In this document: one piece after another, positions 12,701-24,700 of the stretch | Layout: each line of letters opens with the position of its first letter | Numbering within the stretch: position 1 is the first letter of the stretch | Assembly: GCA_037974665.1 (NCBI GenBank) | Contig: CM075768.1 | Span: 2,940,501-3,004,500, forward strand | DNA length: 64,000 nucleotides | Direction of reading: 5' to 3' | Source: Ehretia macrophylla | Taxonomy: Eukaryota; Streptophyta; Magnoliopsida; Boraginales; Ehretiaceae | Made by a program: the position numbers and the translations under genes | Notes under the pieces: model-generated | What the model saw: only the letters and a program-made list of their open reading frames with translations | Told to the model about the DNA's origin: nothing | The model's database searches: none

Positions 12701-15700
12701 CCCTAACCTCCGTTAATGGCTGACTTTGAGCTTCCTCGAGAACTCAAAATTTCTTCTACAAAATCTTAACTCTCTACTTCATATTAAACTAGACAACACA
12801 AATTCTAACTTTTGGAGGACACAAATCCAAACAGTACTCCAAGGCTACAACATGCTTGATCAAGTGCTTGGAGCAAAACCATGTCCTACATCTTTGCTCA
12901 CAAATGATCAAGGCAAGACAACAACAAATCTTGCTTACACAAAGTGGGATACAGTGGATACACATTTGAGATCCTGTCTGTTTGCATCTATCACTCCACA
13001 CATCTTGTCTCATGTTCATCACCTCTCCACTTCAGCTGCCATATGGAAAACTCTGGAACAGAGATTCCATTATGTGAGCATCTCCTATGCATATCAACTA
13101 AAGATGCAGCTATACACACTTCAAAAAGGAGAAAACTCTATGCAATCCTATCTGGACACTATCAAAACCATAACTGAACACTTGGCAGCAGCTGGGGAAC
13201 CTATGAAAGATGCTGATATCACTTTCATAGTCCTCAAAAGACTACCTTCTGAGTATGACTCTTTCAAGTCCTCTGTTAGACTGAAATCTGAACCACTACC
13301 ACTACTTACACTATTTAGCCATCTCATTTCTAAAGAACTCAGCCTCAAATTCTCAAACAAATTAGTCTTTCAGTCTCTTCCTCCACTACTCTTCACACTG
13401 CTCTTCATGCCAATAGAGGAGGTGGCAGAGGTAATAACAACAGAGGCAGAGGAAGACAATCCAATTCTAGAGGTGGCAGAGGTCAAAGAGGATTAAGCAG
13501 AGGAAATTTTAATAGTCAGTCATCTCTTCAGTCTCAGTCTAACATCTCAGACAAGCCTCTGTATTGTCAGATATGTGGAAAGAAAAACCACATGGCTTTG
13601 GAATGCTGGCATAGGTTTGATAGCACAAATTATGTTGTCCCACCTAAAGCAGAAAAACAAGCTTACACAGCTCAAGCAGGCTCTTCTATAGACCTTTCCT
13701 ACCCTTGGTACCTTCACTCAGGTGCTAATGCTTATGTCACTAATGACCCTACACAGTTCTACAATCAACAGCCCTATAATGGTCAAGAGATTGTAGCAGT
13801 TGGCAATGGGCATGCCCTTCCTATTGCAGGTATAGGTACTGGTACTCTCTATTCTCCAAATTCCTCCCTTCATCTAACCAATGTCTTAGTTGTCCCACAA
13901 ATTTCCACTAAACTACTATCTGTCTATCAGTTAACAAAAGATAATAATTGTGCTATTGTCTTTACTTCTAAAGAGGTACAAATCTGGGACAATGCTACCC
14001 ACCACCTCAAGTACAAGGCCCTTGTGAGACGGGACTCTATCCGCTGCCCTCCTCAATGTCCAAACCAACTGTTTTTCCTCTGGTGGCACAGTCCTGCATC
14101 TTTTCCTACCCAACTGCAACACTATGGCACTTGAGGCTGGGATATCCTTCCAGGAATGCTTTTCAAGCCCCTTTATTCCATTCTTAATGTCAAACTCAAC
14201 TATGATTCTACTGATTGTACTTCTTGTTTAGCTGTTAAATCTCACAAGTTAGTTTTTCCTTATTCCACAACTACTAGTACTACTGCTTTCGAAATAATAC
14301 CCTCAAATGTTTGGGGTCCATCCCCAGTTCCCTCTTGTAAATCCTATAAATACTATATTTTGTTTGTTGATAATTTCCCTAGATTCTCCTGGATTTATCC
14401 TCTAAAGTACAAATCAGAAGCTTTCTCTGTTTTCCATAGCTTTTCTACCATGGTTAAAAACCAGTTCAACACCACAATTAAGGTCTTTAGAACTGATAAT
14501 GGTAAGCAATTTGTTAATCAACAATGTAGCACCTACCTACTGTCTCAAGGCATTCTACACCAAACATCTTTCCCCCACACCCCATAACAGAATGGCAAAT
14601 TAGAAAGAAGGCACAGACATCTTGTTGAAATAGCAATAACACTGTTTCAACAAGCTCACCTTCCTTCCAAATTCTGGTTAGAGGCCATTGTTACATCTAA
14701 CTATTTGATCAATAGAATGCCTACCCCCACACTCCACAACAGCTCTCCCTTTCATTGTCTCTACAACACATTCCCTGATTATTCTTTGTTAAAGGTTTTT
14801 GGTTGTCTTTGATTTCCTTGGCTCAGGCCTTATTCTAGTCACACGCTAGAAGCTAGGTCTAAGCCATGTGTTTTCTTAGGGTACTGCCCAACATCTAAAG
14901 GCTACAAATGTCTTGATCCTACATCAGAAAGATTATATGTCTCAAGGCATGTCAGATTTCATGAAAACAGTTTTCCCTACTCTAGCTTACAAAAGTCACT
15001 CCAACCACCACTTACTCCCCTATTCACTATTTTATCGACTTCTGCTGCACCTCAAATATCTAATAATCCAACTCCTCCCAACTTTGAACCACCTGTTTCC
15101 ACTGCACTTAAGATTTCTCATACATCTTCATCCAACTCCTCCCAACTTTGAACCACCTGTTTCCACTGCACTTAAGATTTCTCATACATCTTCCCAAGTA
15201 CTACCTACCTACTCTGCTCAGACAAAAGCACAAGAACCAGAACATAACCTATCCACCCAAACCCTTGCTTCCCCTGAACAACAATCTCAGACATCATCCA
15301 GCTTGCATACTCAGCAGAGTTCTAGCTCTAGCCAACAACAACTTAGCCTACCTAGCTCTTTCTCTTCTTCATCACAGGAAGATCCTACCCAACCTTCTTC
15401 CTTACATCCAATGCTAACCAGATCCAAAACTGGTTGCCTACCCCCTCCTTTGTATCAACTAAACACCCTAACAACAACCCCCCATCTACTGAACCAACAA
15501 CCTACTGATAAATCCATATTTTTAGTAATTTTAACCAATTGAATCATGTATATTGCATTACTATTTCAAGTTTAATTGTATATTTTACACAAATTTAGTG
15601 CAATATAGGTTCTGAAGAAGAAATAGCAAAAATGGCCACAAAAGCCAACACTTGAACGAGAAATTCAGCACAATACTGAAGGAGGAAGGTAGAACGACCT

Positions 15701-18700
15701 TGACACGAGCAAATCGAGATTAAATTTGGCCAAACGGAGTGCGGAAACGGATTCAGGACGCTTAAAAACCTTGAAGTAGTCTTGGTCAACTTTTGGTCAA
15801 AGTCAAAGTCAACGGGTGAATAGTAAAAGTCAAAGTCAATGGGTGAATAGTAATTTCGCTGATGTCATGCTGACACAATGGTGACCTTGGTGCTGACACA
15901 GCGCTAATCTTGGCACTAACATCGTGCTGACACATTGATGACATTATTGCTTGAATAGTACATGTGAATAGTGCCAGATTTCTCCTATAAATACTCCCTT
16001 CCTCATTTCATTTTGTTTGTACCATTTTTCTCTTCTTAGTTCAATTTCTACTACTCTAGCTATGATGTCAAATTTTCTCTAAAACGACGCGATAAAACAT
16101 TTGGCAAATTTTTGCGCTAAAAAATAGTAAGGTTAAATGATTTGAAATATTGCTTACTTTGAATTACCTCTAGCTGTGACGAGTAGAGGGTCGATTCACG
16201 GAGATTGGGTTATCAGATTAAGTTAAGTCTTTAATTTAGAATTGTTTGACTATCTCCCGTCACAGATAAGTTTGATTAAGTCCAAAAGTCCAAAAGTCCA
16301 AAGGTATGGTAAATTAAATCCAAGAAATGTCCAAAGATACGGTAGTAATAAGATCTAAAAGTGACTTGAACAAAGATACTAAATTGAAGAATTACAACAC
16401 TCAATAATACAATGAAAATCCAAAGGGTTAATGATTCGGGGTGGTTATAGCTCGGTATACGCAAGTATAAAGTTATTGATTCATATTAAAAGTTAAGTCC
16501 TTCAGAAATAGGGCTACAAGTTCCTATTACTGAAATGAGTCTTTAATTACGTAAGTGAGAAGATTAATTAATTAGCAAGACTGGATGTGTTGGTACAACC
16601 TAACGATATCCAATCTCTCAATTAATCTTTCACTTATGTAATCTGGAGGTGTCGGTACAACCAGATTAGAGTCTATTCGAGGTAATCCCGTATTACCACT
16701 GGTTTACAAAACCGGGCGTATATGTACTTTCAATTAAATATAACATAACTACAAGTATACGTATAATTAATCAAAGAATACTTAGAAATAAAAATACGAA
16801 ACTTTAATAAATCTGAATCACAACATATGTACAAGAGTAACCTCACACGTACCACCCCGAATCTCGGGTCTAGTGTGCCATAATAAACTGTAAAGTACAA
16901 GAAATCATAACGAAAACCGAAATAAAAGAATACTTATCGTGTTGAACGGATTTCGGTAGACCGGTATGATTTCGATATGTTGATGGCTCACTAGACCCTC
17001 CCCTCGGGATTAAAACTTTGCACACAACTAAGAATAATAATTAAAACACTCAAAACTCACTTCACAAATACTAGAGTAGTAGAAATTGAGCTAAGAAGAG
17101 AAAAATAGTACAAACAAAATGAAATGAGGAAGGGAGTATTTAAAGGAGAAATTTGGCACTATTCACATGTATTATTCACGCAGTGATGTCATCAATGTGT
17201 CAGTGCCAAGGTCAGCATGACGTCAGTGAAGTTACTATTCACCCATTGACTTTGACTTTTACTATTCACCCGTTGACTTTGACTTTGATCAAAAGTTGAC
17301 CAAGGCTACTTCAAGGTTTTTCAACGTCCTGAATCCATTTCCGCATTCCGTTTGGCCAAATTTAATCTCGATTTGCTCGTGTCGAGGTTGTTCTACCTTC
17401 CTCCTTCAGTATTGTGCTGAATTTCTCATTCAAGTGTTGGCTTTTGTGGCCATTTTTGCTATTTCTTCTTCAGAACCTATATTGCACTAAATTTGTGTAA
17501 AATATACAATTAAGCTTGAAATAATAATGCAATATACATGATTCAGTGGGTTAAAATTACTAAAAATATGGATTTATCACCTACAATGAGGCAACTAGCC
17601 ACGGTGCTTAGCTTCATGCCATGAATGAAGAGTTTCAGGCTCTACAAAAGCAACAAACCTGGACTCTAGTATCCTTACCCCCTTCAAGAAACCCTATTGG
17701 ATGCAAATGCGTATATAGAATAAAAAGACACTTTGATGGTCCGTTGCTAGGTATAAAGCAAGGCTAGTGGCTAAAGGCTACCACCAAGAACATGACTTAG
17801 ATTACAATGAAACTTTTACCTCCAATACATCATAATCTTCAACATGGCCTCCAATTATGCTCCTGAACTTTTAATAGGACTGAGCAAACTTACACAAAAT
17901 TTGAATAATTTTCAGCAAATTAAACTGGACAACACAAACTATGTCCTATGGAACGTTCAATTGCAAGTTGCATTGCAAGGTCATCACCTATATGATCATG
18001 TAGCAGGCCTTTCACCATCACCACCACTTCAAATCACAATTGCAGAAGGTGTAACAATGGCAAATCCAGCCTATATCACAAGGTCTACCATGGATCAACA
18101 GTTAAAATCATGTCTGTATGCATCCATGACACCTGCAGTGATGTCTCAAGTACGACATCTCCCTACTGCTATTGCTATCTGGACAGCTCTTGCCTCTAGG
18201 TTCAGTTCTTTGAGCAGGTCTCACATTCACCAGCTCGAAGAACTCCAAACTATCACCAAGCAACCAGACAATGCTGGTATATCTTGACAAAATTAAGTCT
18301 CTTTTTGATAGCCTAGCAGCTGTAGCAGAAATTATCTTAGATGAAGACCTTGTCCTTTATACACTGAGAGGCCTACCCTACCTATAGAATATGAAGCTTT
18401 CAGAACCACAATCAGAACTAGGTCTTGCCCTATTAGTGCACATGAACTGAGTAGTCTTCTTATCTCAAAAGAACTGCATCAGAAAAGACTTCACTCAATA
18501 ACACACCCACCAACCTAATCCATAGACTTACACACAACCCTATACACCAACACATACTCTAATTCCAACTCTAACTCCAAAGGAAAAGGCAAAGGAGGTG
18601 GCTATAAGGGGGCAGAGGTCAAAGAACTCAAGGTAGAGGAATTCTAGGTCCAGGGCCATCACCTCAGTACTCTACTGTGTCCTTTAACTATCCCTCCCAA

Positions 18701-21700
18701 TCACAACCTCTTCTAGTCACCAAGGTTTATTTTCAAATCTGTGGTAAGTAGGCCTTAACCACTCAAGTAGGACAACCTCCCACCACTAACTCCTATTGGT
18801 ACCTTGACTCTGGGGCCAATACCCATGTTACCAATGACTTGGCTCAACTGCATATTTCATATCCATATCATGGCTCATAAACTGTGGCAGTTGGCAATGG
18901 ACAGTCACTTCCCATTCAGCAAATAGGTAATGGTACTCTTCTTACTCCTACTTCCTCTTTTTCTTTACAAAATATACTTTATGTTCCACAAATAGCTTCC
19001 AATCTTATCTCAGTTTATCAGTTAACTAGGGACAACAATTGTTCTGTTGTTTTTAACTCCAAGGAGGTGCTTCTTATGGACAATACTACCAGGCAAGTGA
19101 GGTTCAAGGCCCCTTGTAAAAAGGGATTGTATGCTTTGCCTTCCAGTCCACTGCCTCCTCCTCACTCACCAAATAAAACTCTGACCTGTGGTGCAACCTT
19201 AACTCCTATTCCTAAGGCATTACTTTGGCATTATAGATTAGGGCATCCCTCTGAGAATGTTTCCCCTACTCTTTCCTCTCTTCTAAATGTCAAGTTACCT
19301 ACTAAAACTATAGAATGCTCAGCTTGTGCTGTCTCCAAGGCACATAAGTTGCCATTTCCTGTATCTGAGTTTGTAAGTCAGTATCAATTTCAAATGGTTC
19401 ATTCAGATATTTGGGGCCCTGCCCCCTTTCCTTCTTGTATGGGATGCAAAAACAATATTCCATTCAGAAATGACTATTCAAGGTTTGTTTGGATTTATCC
19501 ATTAAAATTGAAGTCACAAGCCTATGATGTTTTTCTTAGTTTTACATCTATGATACACACACAGTTCAACAGCACAATATACACATTAAGAACAAACAAT
19601 GGAACAAAGTATACTAGCCACAAATTCCAACTGTTCCTACAAGATAAAGGGACAGTTCACCAAACTTCATGTCCTTATACCCCTGAACAAAATGGTAGGG
19701 TGGAAAGGAAGCACAGGCACCTTATAGAAACTACCCTCACACTTCTAAACCAAGCATATCTACCACCTAACTTTTGGCTTGAAGCACTGGATGCAGCAAA
19801 CTGCCTCATAAACAGGCTACCAATTGCAGTTTTTAACCACCAATCTCCTTATCAGGCACTCTATTCTAAAACACCATATTATCACTCTCTTAGAGCTTTT
19901 GGATGCCTGTGCCACCCTTGGCTCAAGCCGTACACCAAACATAAATTAGATAACAGATCTAAACCCTACATTTTCTTAGGCTACAGTCTTCACACAAAAG
20001 GTTATAAATGTCTAGATCCTGATACTTATAAAATTTATTTACCTAGATATGTAACTTTTGTGGAACACATCTTTCCTTACTCCACCCTTGCATTATCAGA
20101 GTTAGAACCTGCATCTAGTCCCTCCACCATACCTGCCTATCCACCTATATTTCCAACCTTACCCTTATTATGTAAGACAGTGCCTGATGCCTTATTTCTT
20201 AACTTTGAGTCCACTGCAACAAACATTCCCAATTCACAGGATAGTTCTTCATCCATATCTTCATCCTCAGGACACATATCTCACCCTAGTCCTATGTCTC
20301 AGTCCCCTCCACAGGATAGTTCTAGTTCCTCACCATCATCTTCTTCCCCTGCTAATCTTGGTCCCAGTCCTAGGTCTTAATTGCCTGCTCTTATCTCCCC
20401 TACCACTACCTCACCTACCTCTCCTACACGAGGATCAACTCAGTCCCTTACCAACTTGGCACCTCAGTCTCTACATCCTATGCTCACCAGGTCCAAGACA
20501 GGTTGTCTTTCCCCACCTGTCTACCAACTAAACAGTCTTATTATTACACCACCTCTCACTAAACCCTGCACATTCAAGGAGGCCTCTAAACATCAGTGTT
20601 GGACCAAGGCAATGCAAGAGGAATATAATGTTTTACAACAACACCACACTTGGAGGCTAGTTCCCCTTCCCATAGGCAGACAACCCGTAGGTTGTAAGTG
20701 GTTCTATAAGATCAAACAACATGCAGATAGGACTATTGCAAGGTATAAAGCCAGGCTAGTTGGAAAGGGGTATTTACAGGAGCAAGGCATAGACTATACA
20801 GAGACATTCAGTCCTGTAATTAAGTCTCAAACTATAAGGGTGGTTCTTAGTCTAGCTTTACACAATAATTGGAGCCTTAAGCAACTGGATGTGTCTAATG
20901 CTTTTCTATATGGACACTTAGAGGAGACAGTTTATATGCAACAGCCCCCTGGTTTCATAGACAAATCTCAGCCTGAGTATGTATGCAAGCTCAAGAAGTC
21001 CCTCTATGGACTCAAGCAGGCCCCCAAGGCTTGGTACCACAAGCTCACCATCTACTTACAACACAATGGCTTCACAATGAGCTGTGCAGATAGCTCTTTA
21101 TTCACCCACAGGACTACTCATCATGTGATTTTCATTCTCATCTATATGGATGACATCATTGTGACTGGAAATTCTCCTACAGAAATCAATCACCTCATTA
21201 CATATATGGGGCAATCATTTGCCATGAAAGATTTGGGCCAATTGTCTTACTTCTTAGGTATAGAAGTGCACAGGTCAAGCAAAGGGGTCATGTTACATCA
21301 AACAAAATATGCAGTGGATTTGCTCAAAAGGGCAGGGCTGACTGATTGCAATCCTGCAGTCACATCAACTATATCCAAGTCTAAAACTTCTGATTCTACA
21401 CCATACTCCAACTCAACACAATTCAGAAGTTTAAAAGGAGCTCTACAATATCTAACTGTCACAAGGCTAGACATACAATTTGCAGTCAATGCCTTGTGTC
21501 AGCATATGCATTCTCCTACTGTTGCAGACTATGCAGCTCTTAAGAGAACACTGAGGTATATAAAGGGAACCCTTCAGCATGGTCTTCTATTTCAACCAGG
21601 ACCTCTACACCTCTATGCATTTGCAGATTCAGATTGGGCTTCAGACACTACAGACAAAAAATCCACTTCAGTATACTCAATATACCTAGGGCCTAATCTT

Positions 21701-24700
21701 ATATCTTGGACTTCCAAAAAGCAGCCTACAGTCTCAAGATCTAGCACAAAAGCAGAATACAGGGCAATGGCCCATGCTGCTGCTACTGAGATCAAATGGT
21801 TATCCTATCTGCTCAAGGATCTCTCAATACCTGCTCATACCGTTGTCCTCCATTGTGACAACTTATCTGCAATGGCCCTAGCTACAAATCCTATGTTTCA
21901 TGCCAGAACAAAGCACATAGAAATTGACTATCACTTCCTAAGAGAACAAGTAGTGGCCAAGCAGTTAAAGCTATCCTACATCCCAACTTCAGAACAAGCT
22001 GCAGATCTTTTCACTAAAGCTCTCTCCAAAGACAAGTTTACATATCTCAGAAACAAGCTACCCTTTTACTCAGTCAAGGCTCAACTTGAGGGGGGCTGAT
22101 ATGATAACTCAGTTAGAGCTTAGCATAGCAGAACTTGTATCTGAATTAGTTAGGTTTGGTTAAGTTACTGCCAGTTGTACACTTTCTAGAAATGTTAGTT
22201 AGAGTAGCTTACTCTCCAAGTCAGTTAACAAACTGACCTGAGACAATGATCTATAAATAGATCTCATACGCATGTAATCATAATTCTATCAATGATATCA
22301 AAGATATTTTCTCTCAGAAGACAACACAATCTCTGTTACTAATTCTAATATATGTAGATGATATCATTATTACTGGGACTTCTCAATCAGCTATTGCTCA
22401 TCTGATCACAACTATGAGTCAAAGGTTTCCTATGAAAGATCTTGGATCCCTGACATATTTTCTGGGCATAGAAGTCGAGGCCACCTCCAAGGGTTTAATC
22501 TTACATCAGTCTAAATATGCTCATGATCTGCTTAGGAAAGCTGGACTTTCAGATTGCAATGCTACAATTATCCCTACAACTTCCAAGTCCTCCACCTTTG
22601 ATGCAACCCCCTACTCCAACCCCACACAGTTTAGGAGTCTCACAGGGGCTCTCCAATATCTAACCATGACTAGGCCAAATATACAATATGCAGTAAATGC
22701 TCTATGTCAACATATGCATTCCCCTTCAGTTGCTGATTATGCTCCCCTCAAAAAGACTCTAAGATATATTAAAGGTACTATCACCCAAGAGCTTCTGTTT
22801 CAATCAGGGCCTCTTCATCTCCATGCCTATAGTGACTCAGATTGGGCCTCAGATCCAATTGACAGAAAATTAGTCACAGAGTACTCAGTCTATTTAGGGC
22901 CTAATCTCATATCTTGGACATTAAAGAAGCAGCCTACTGTTTCAAGATCATCTACAGAGGCTAAGTATAGGGCCATGGCCCATGCAGCAGTTGAACTTAA
23001 ATGGCTCTCTTATCTACTCAAAGATCTATCTATTTCTAGCCATGCTCCAGTGTTACATTGTGACAATCAATCTGCCATGGCCCTAGCCACCAATCCTATT
23101 TTTCATGCTAGAACAAAGCATATAGAAATTGACTACCACTTCATTAGGGAACAGGTGGTAGCTAAGTTCTTGAAGCTACCTTACATCCCCACTTCAGAAC
23201 AAGTAGCACATATCATTACCAAGGCTCTACCCAAAGCAAAGTTCTCCTATCTAAAGGCCAAGCTGCCCCTGCTCTCTACACAGGCTCAGCTTGAGGGGGT
23301 CTGATCAGATAGCCTAGGAAAGTTGTGCACGTGTGCTCATTATAAGCTAATTAAGTATTGCACATGTGCCTCTTGTAGTTAGTGCAGTAGAAGATTCTTT
23401 GCCAGCTGGATACAACTGGCAGAGTTAGTTAGAGATCCTAACTATATTCTAGCTCAAGTCAGTAAATTAACTGACTGCAGACTTGTAACTATAAATAGCA
23501 TACACTGATGTAAAATCATTTCAATAAATGAAGAATATACAATTTTCTCTCTCAACTCTTTCTTCTTTCATGCATGTTGCAGACTTCCTTATATTTATAA
23601 CTCGTTTTTGGACCCTTTGAATGTAAACCCCCGATAATTATACCTGAAGAATCCTTTGTTATTCATGCCTCTTGGTCTAATGAAACTAATTCGTAATAGT
23701 TAATTTGAAATTAATTATTGATGCTATATATCTCTATCTAAGGGTTTGTTTAATTTCGATAGTTTGGGCTGATTAAATAAAAAATATTGATTTAGTCAGT
23801 TTCTTGAAAATTGATTGCTTCTTTAACTTGATTATCTGGAGAACCTTTGTTGTTAAGAAGTGTTATGTCGTTATTACTTATCTTGTTGAATCATTGTAGT
23901 TCCCATAATCCAATGCAAACTAACCCTTAGATGTGGATTATAGCCTACAGTTATTCGCATATAATTTCTTAGTGTATTAAGTGTTATTAAATCTGCAGAA
24001 TTGGTTTTCCTTTTCCAGGTGGTAGCATCTGGAGTTGATGAACGCACTCTTAAGCGTGAAGGTGTTTGTGCTGCATCTTTGCCCACTACCATGGTAAGCA
24101 TTTTTCTCTCCCCTTTCTGTGTATATATCTACTAGCTCTTTACAGTTTCCTTCTGTTTCTATCCTTTCTATTACTGGTAGTAAAGGAACCTGATGTTTAT
24201 TACTATCTACTTAAAATGAAAACAAAAATAAATTCATTGAACTTGATATTTTGTTCTTGTATGTTTTTCATCAGTCATAAGCATCTCTCAGTTGCTAGCC
24301 ATATATAGGACAAACTAAAACCCTTTGTCGGGTTGTGAAAATATTTATGTTAGCTGAGTTGAATTGATAGGGAATTGTTGCGGGGCTTCTAGTTCAAAAT
24401 ACGCTCAAATACTTGCTCAACTTCGGAGATGTCTCCCGATATCTGGTAAATCTCGCACCAAACTCTCTCTCTCTCTGCCCAGGTCTATCATTTTTATTGC
24501 ATTTTTCTTGAGTTATTATTATTTTTTTAATGTAATGTAGCTTGTAATTTTTTGAAGCTTTTATAAATGAATGCTGGTGGTGATTTACCGAGTTATGTCA
24601 TCCTGTGGGATAAACTGAAAAAAGTTGAAACAAGACTTTTGAGGACGAATCTATTGGTTTCTAATTCTGACCCTCACTAGTCTTATGGAAAAGAAAGGAA

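Larger units (their letters stand above)
15506..17579. mobile_element. Element C: 2.07-kb long-inverted-repeat insertion with LTR-like ends
   Basis: Ends TGATAAATCC...GGATTTATCA are perfect inverted repeats. The flanking CCTAC is duplicated (15501-15505 and 17580-17584), and removing C plus one CCTAC rejoins the copia B frame. Arms of 554 and 509 bp (15506-16059, 17071-17579) are inverted copies; the spacer of about 1.0 kb (16060-17070) has no convincing coding sequence. TG...CA ends and a 5-bp duplication are LTR-retrotransposon traits, yet the repeats are inverted, as in foldback or TIR transposons. Spacer text GACGAGTAGAGGGTCGATTCACGGAG-like (about 16178) resembles a dispersed plant repeat motif. 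No transposase. Class uncertain. Confidence 0.85.
13500..17830 (+). pseudogene. Pol of copia B, split by element C and truncated in RT
   Basis: Zinc knuckle (about 13565), protease with YLHSGAN in place of YLDSGAN (active Asp changed to His, about 13707-13730), GAG-pre-integrase region, integrase core 14156-14587 with NVWGPSP (Asp of DIWGP changed to Asn) and FRTDNGKQF, then QNGKLERRH after a stop. A 60-bp near-exact tandem duplication lies in the linker at about 15067-15190. The coding sequence reaches the start of RT at 15505, is interrupted by element C, and resumes in frame at 17585 (AATGAGGCAACT...). It ends abruptly near 17825 at the RT motif YNETF. Everything downstream, including the 3' LTR, is gone. 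Confidence 0.85.
8787..23570 (+). mobile_element. Copia retrotransposon A, host of nested elements B, C and D
   Basis: Outer Ty1/copia element bounded by matching LTRs (8787-9053 and 23302-23570), with a Met-tRNA-type primer site after the first and a purine tract (TTGAGGGGGT) before the second. Its gag-pol runs 9367-12118 and resumes at about 22327. A stretch of RT of around 0.5 kb (by comparison with D) is missing between the two parts. Flanks TGGAT (8782-8786) and TGCAT (23571-23575) look like a 5-bp target duplication with one change. The two LTRs differ at about 20 of 267 positions by eye, so the insertion is fairly old. Many stops and frameshifts: not autonomous. Confidence 0.9.
7900..24018 (+). 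other. Giant UBA5 intron 6 (16.1 kb)
   Basis: Donor GTAGGT follows the exon with the first zinc CxxC. Acceptor TTTTCCAG precedes the exon carrying the catalytic Cys. About 14.8 kb of it (8787-23570) is a nested copia complex in the same orientation as the gene. 7900-8786 and 23571-24018 are ordinary AT-rich intron with nothing recognised. Without the insertion the intron would be about 1.3 kb, similar to its neighbours. Confidence 0.9.

Noticed and set aside
16060-17070. Coding sequence in the spacer of element C
   Set aside because: Only one 62-codon minus-strand frame (16276-16464), hydrophobic by composition with no motif.
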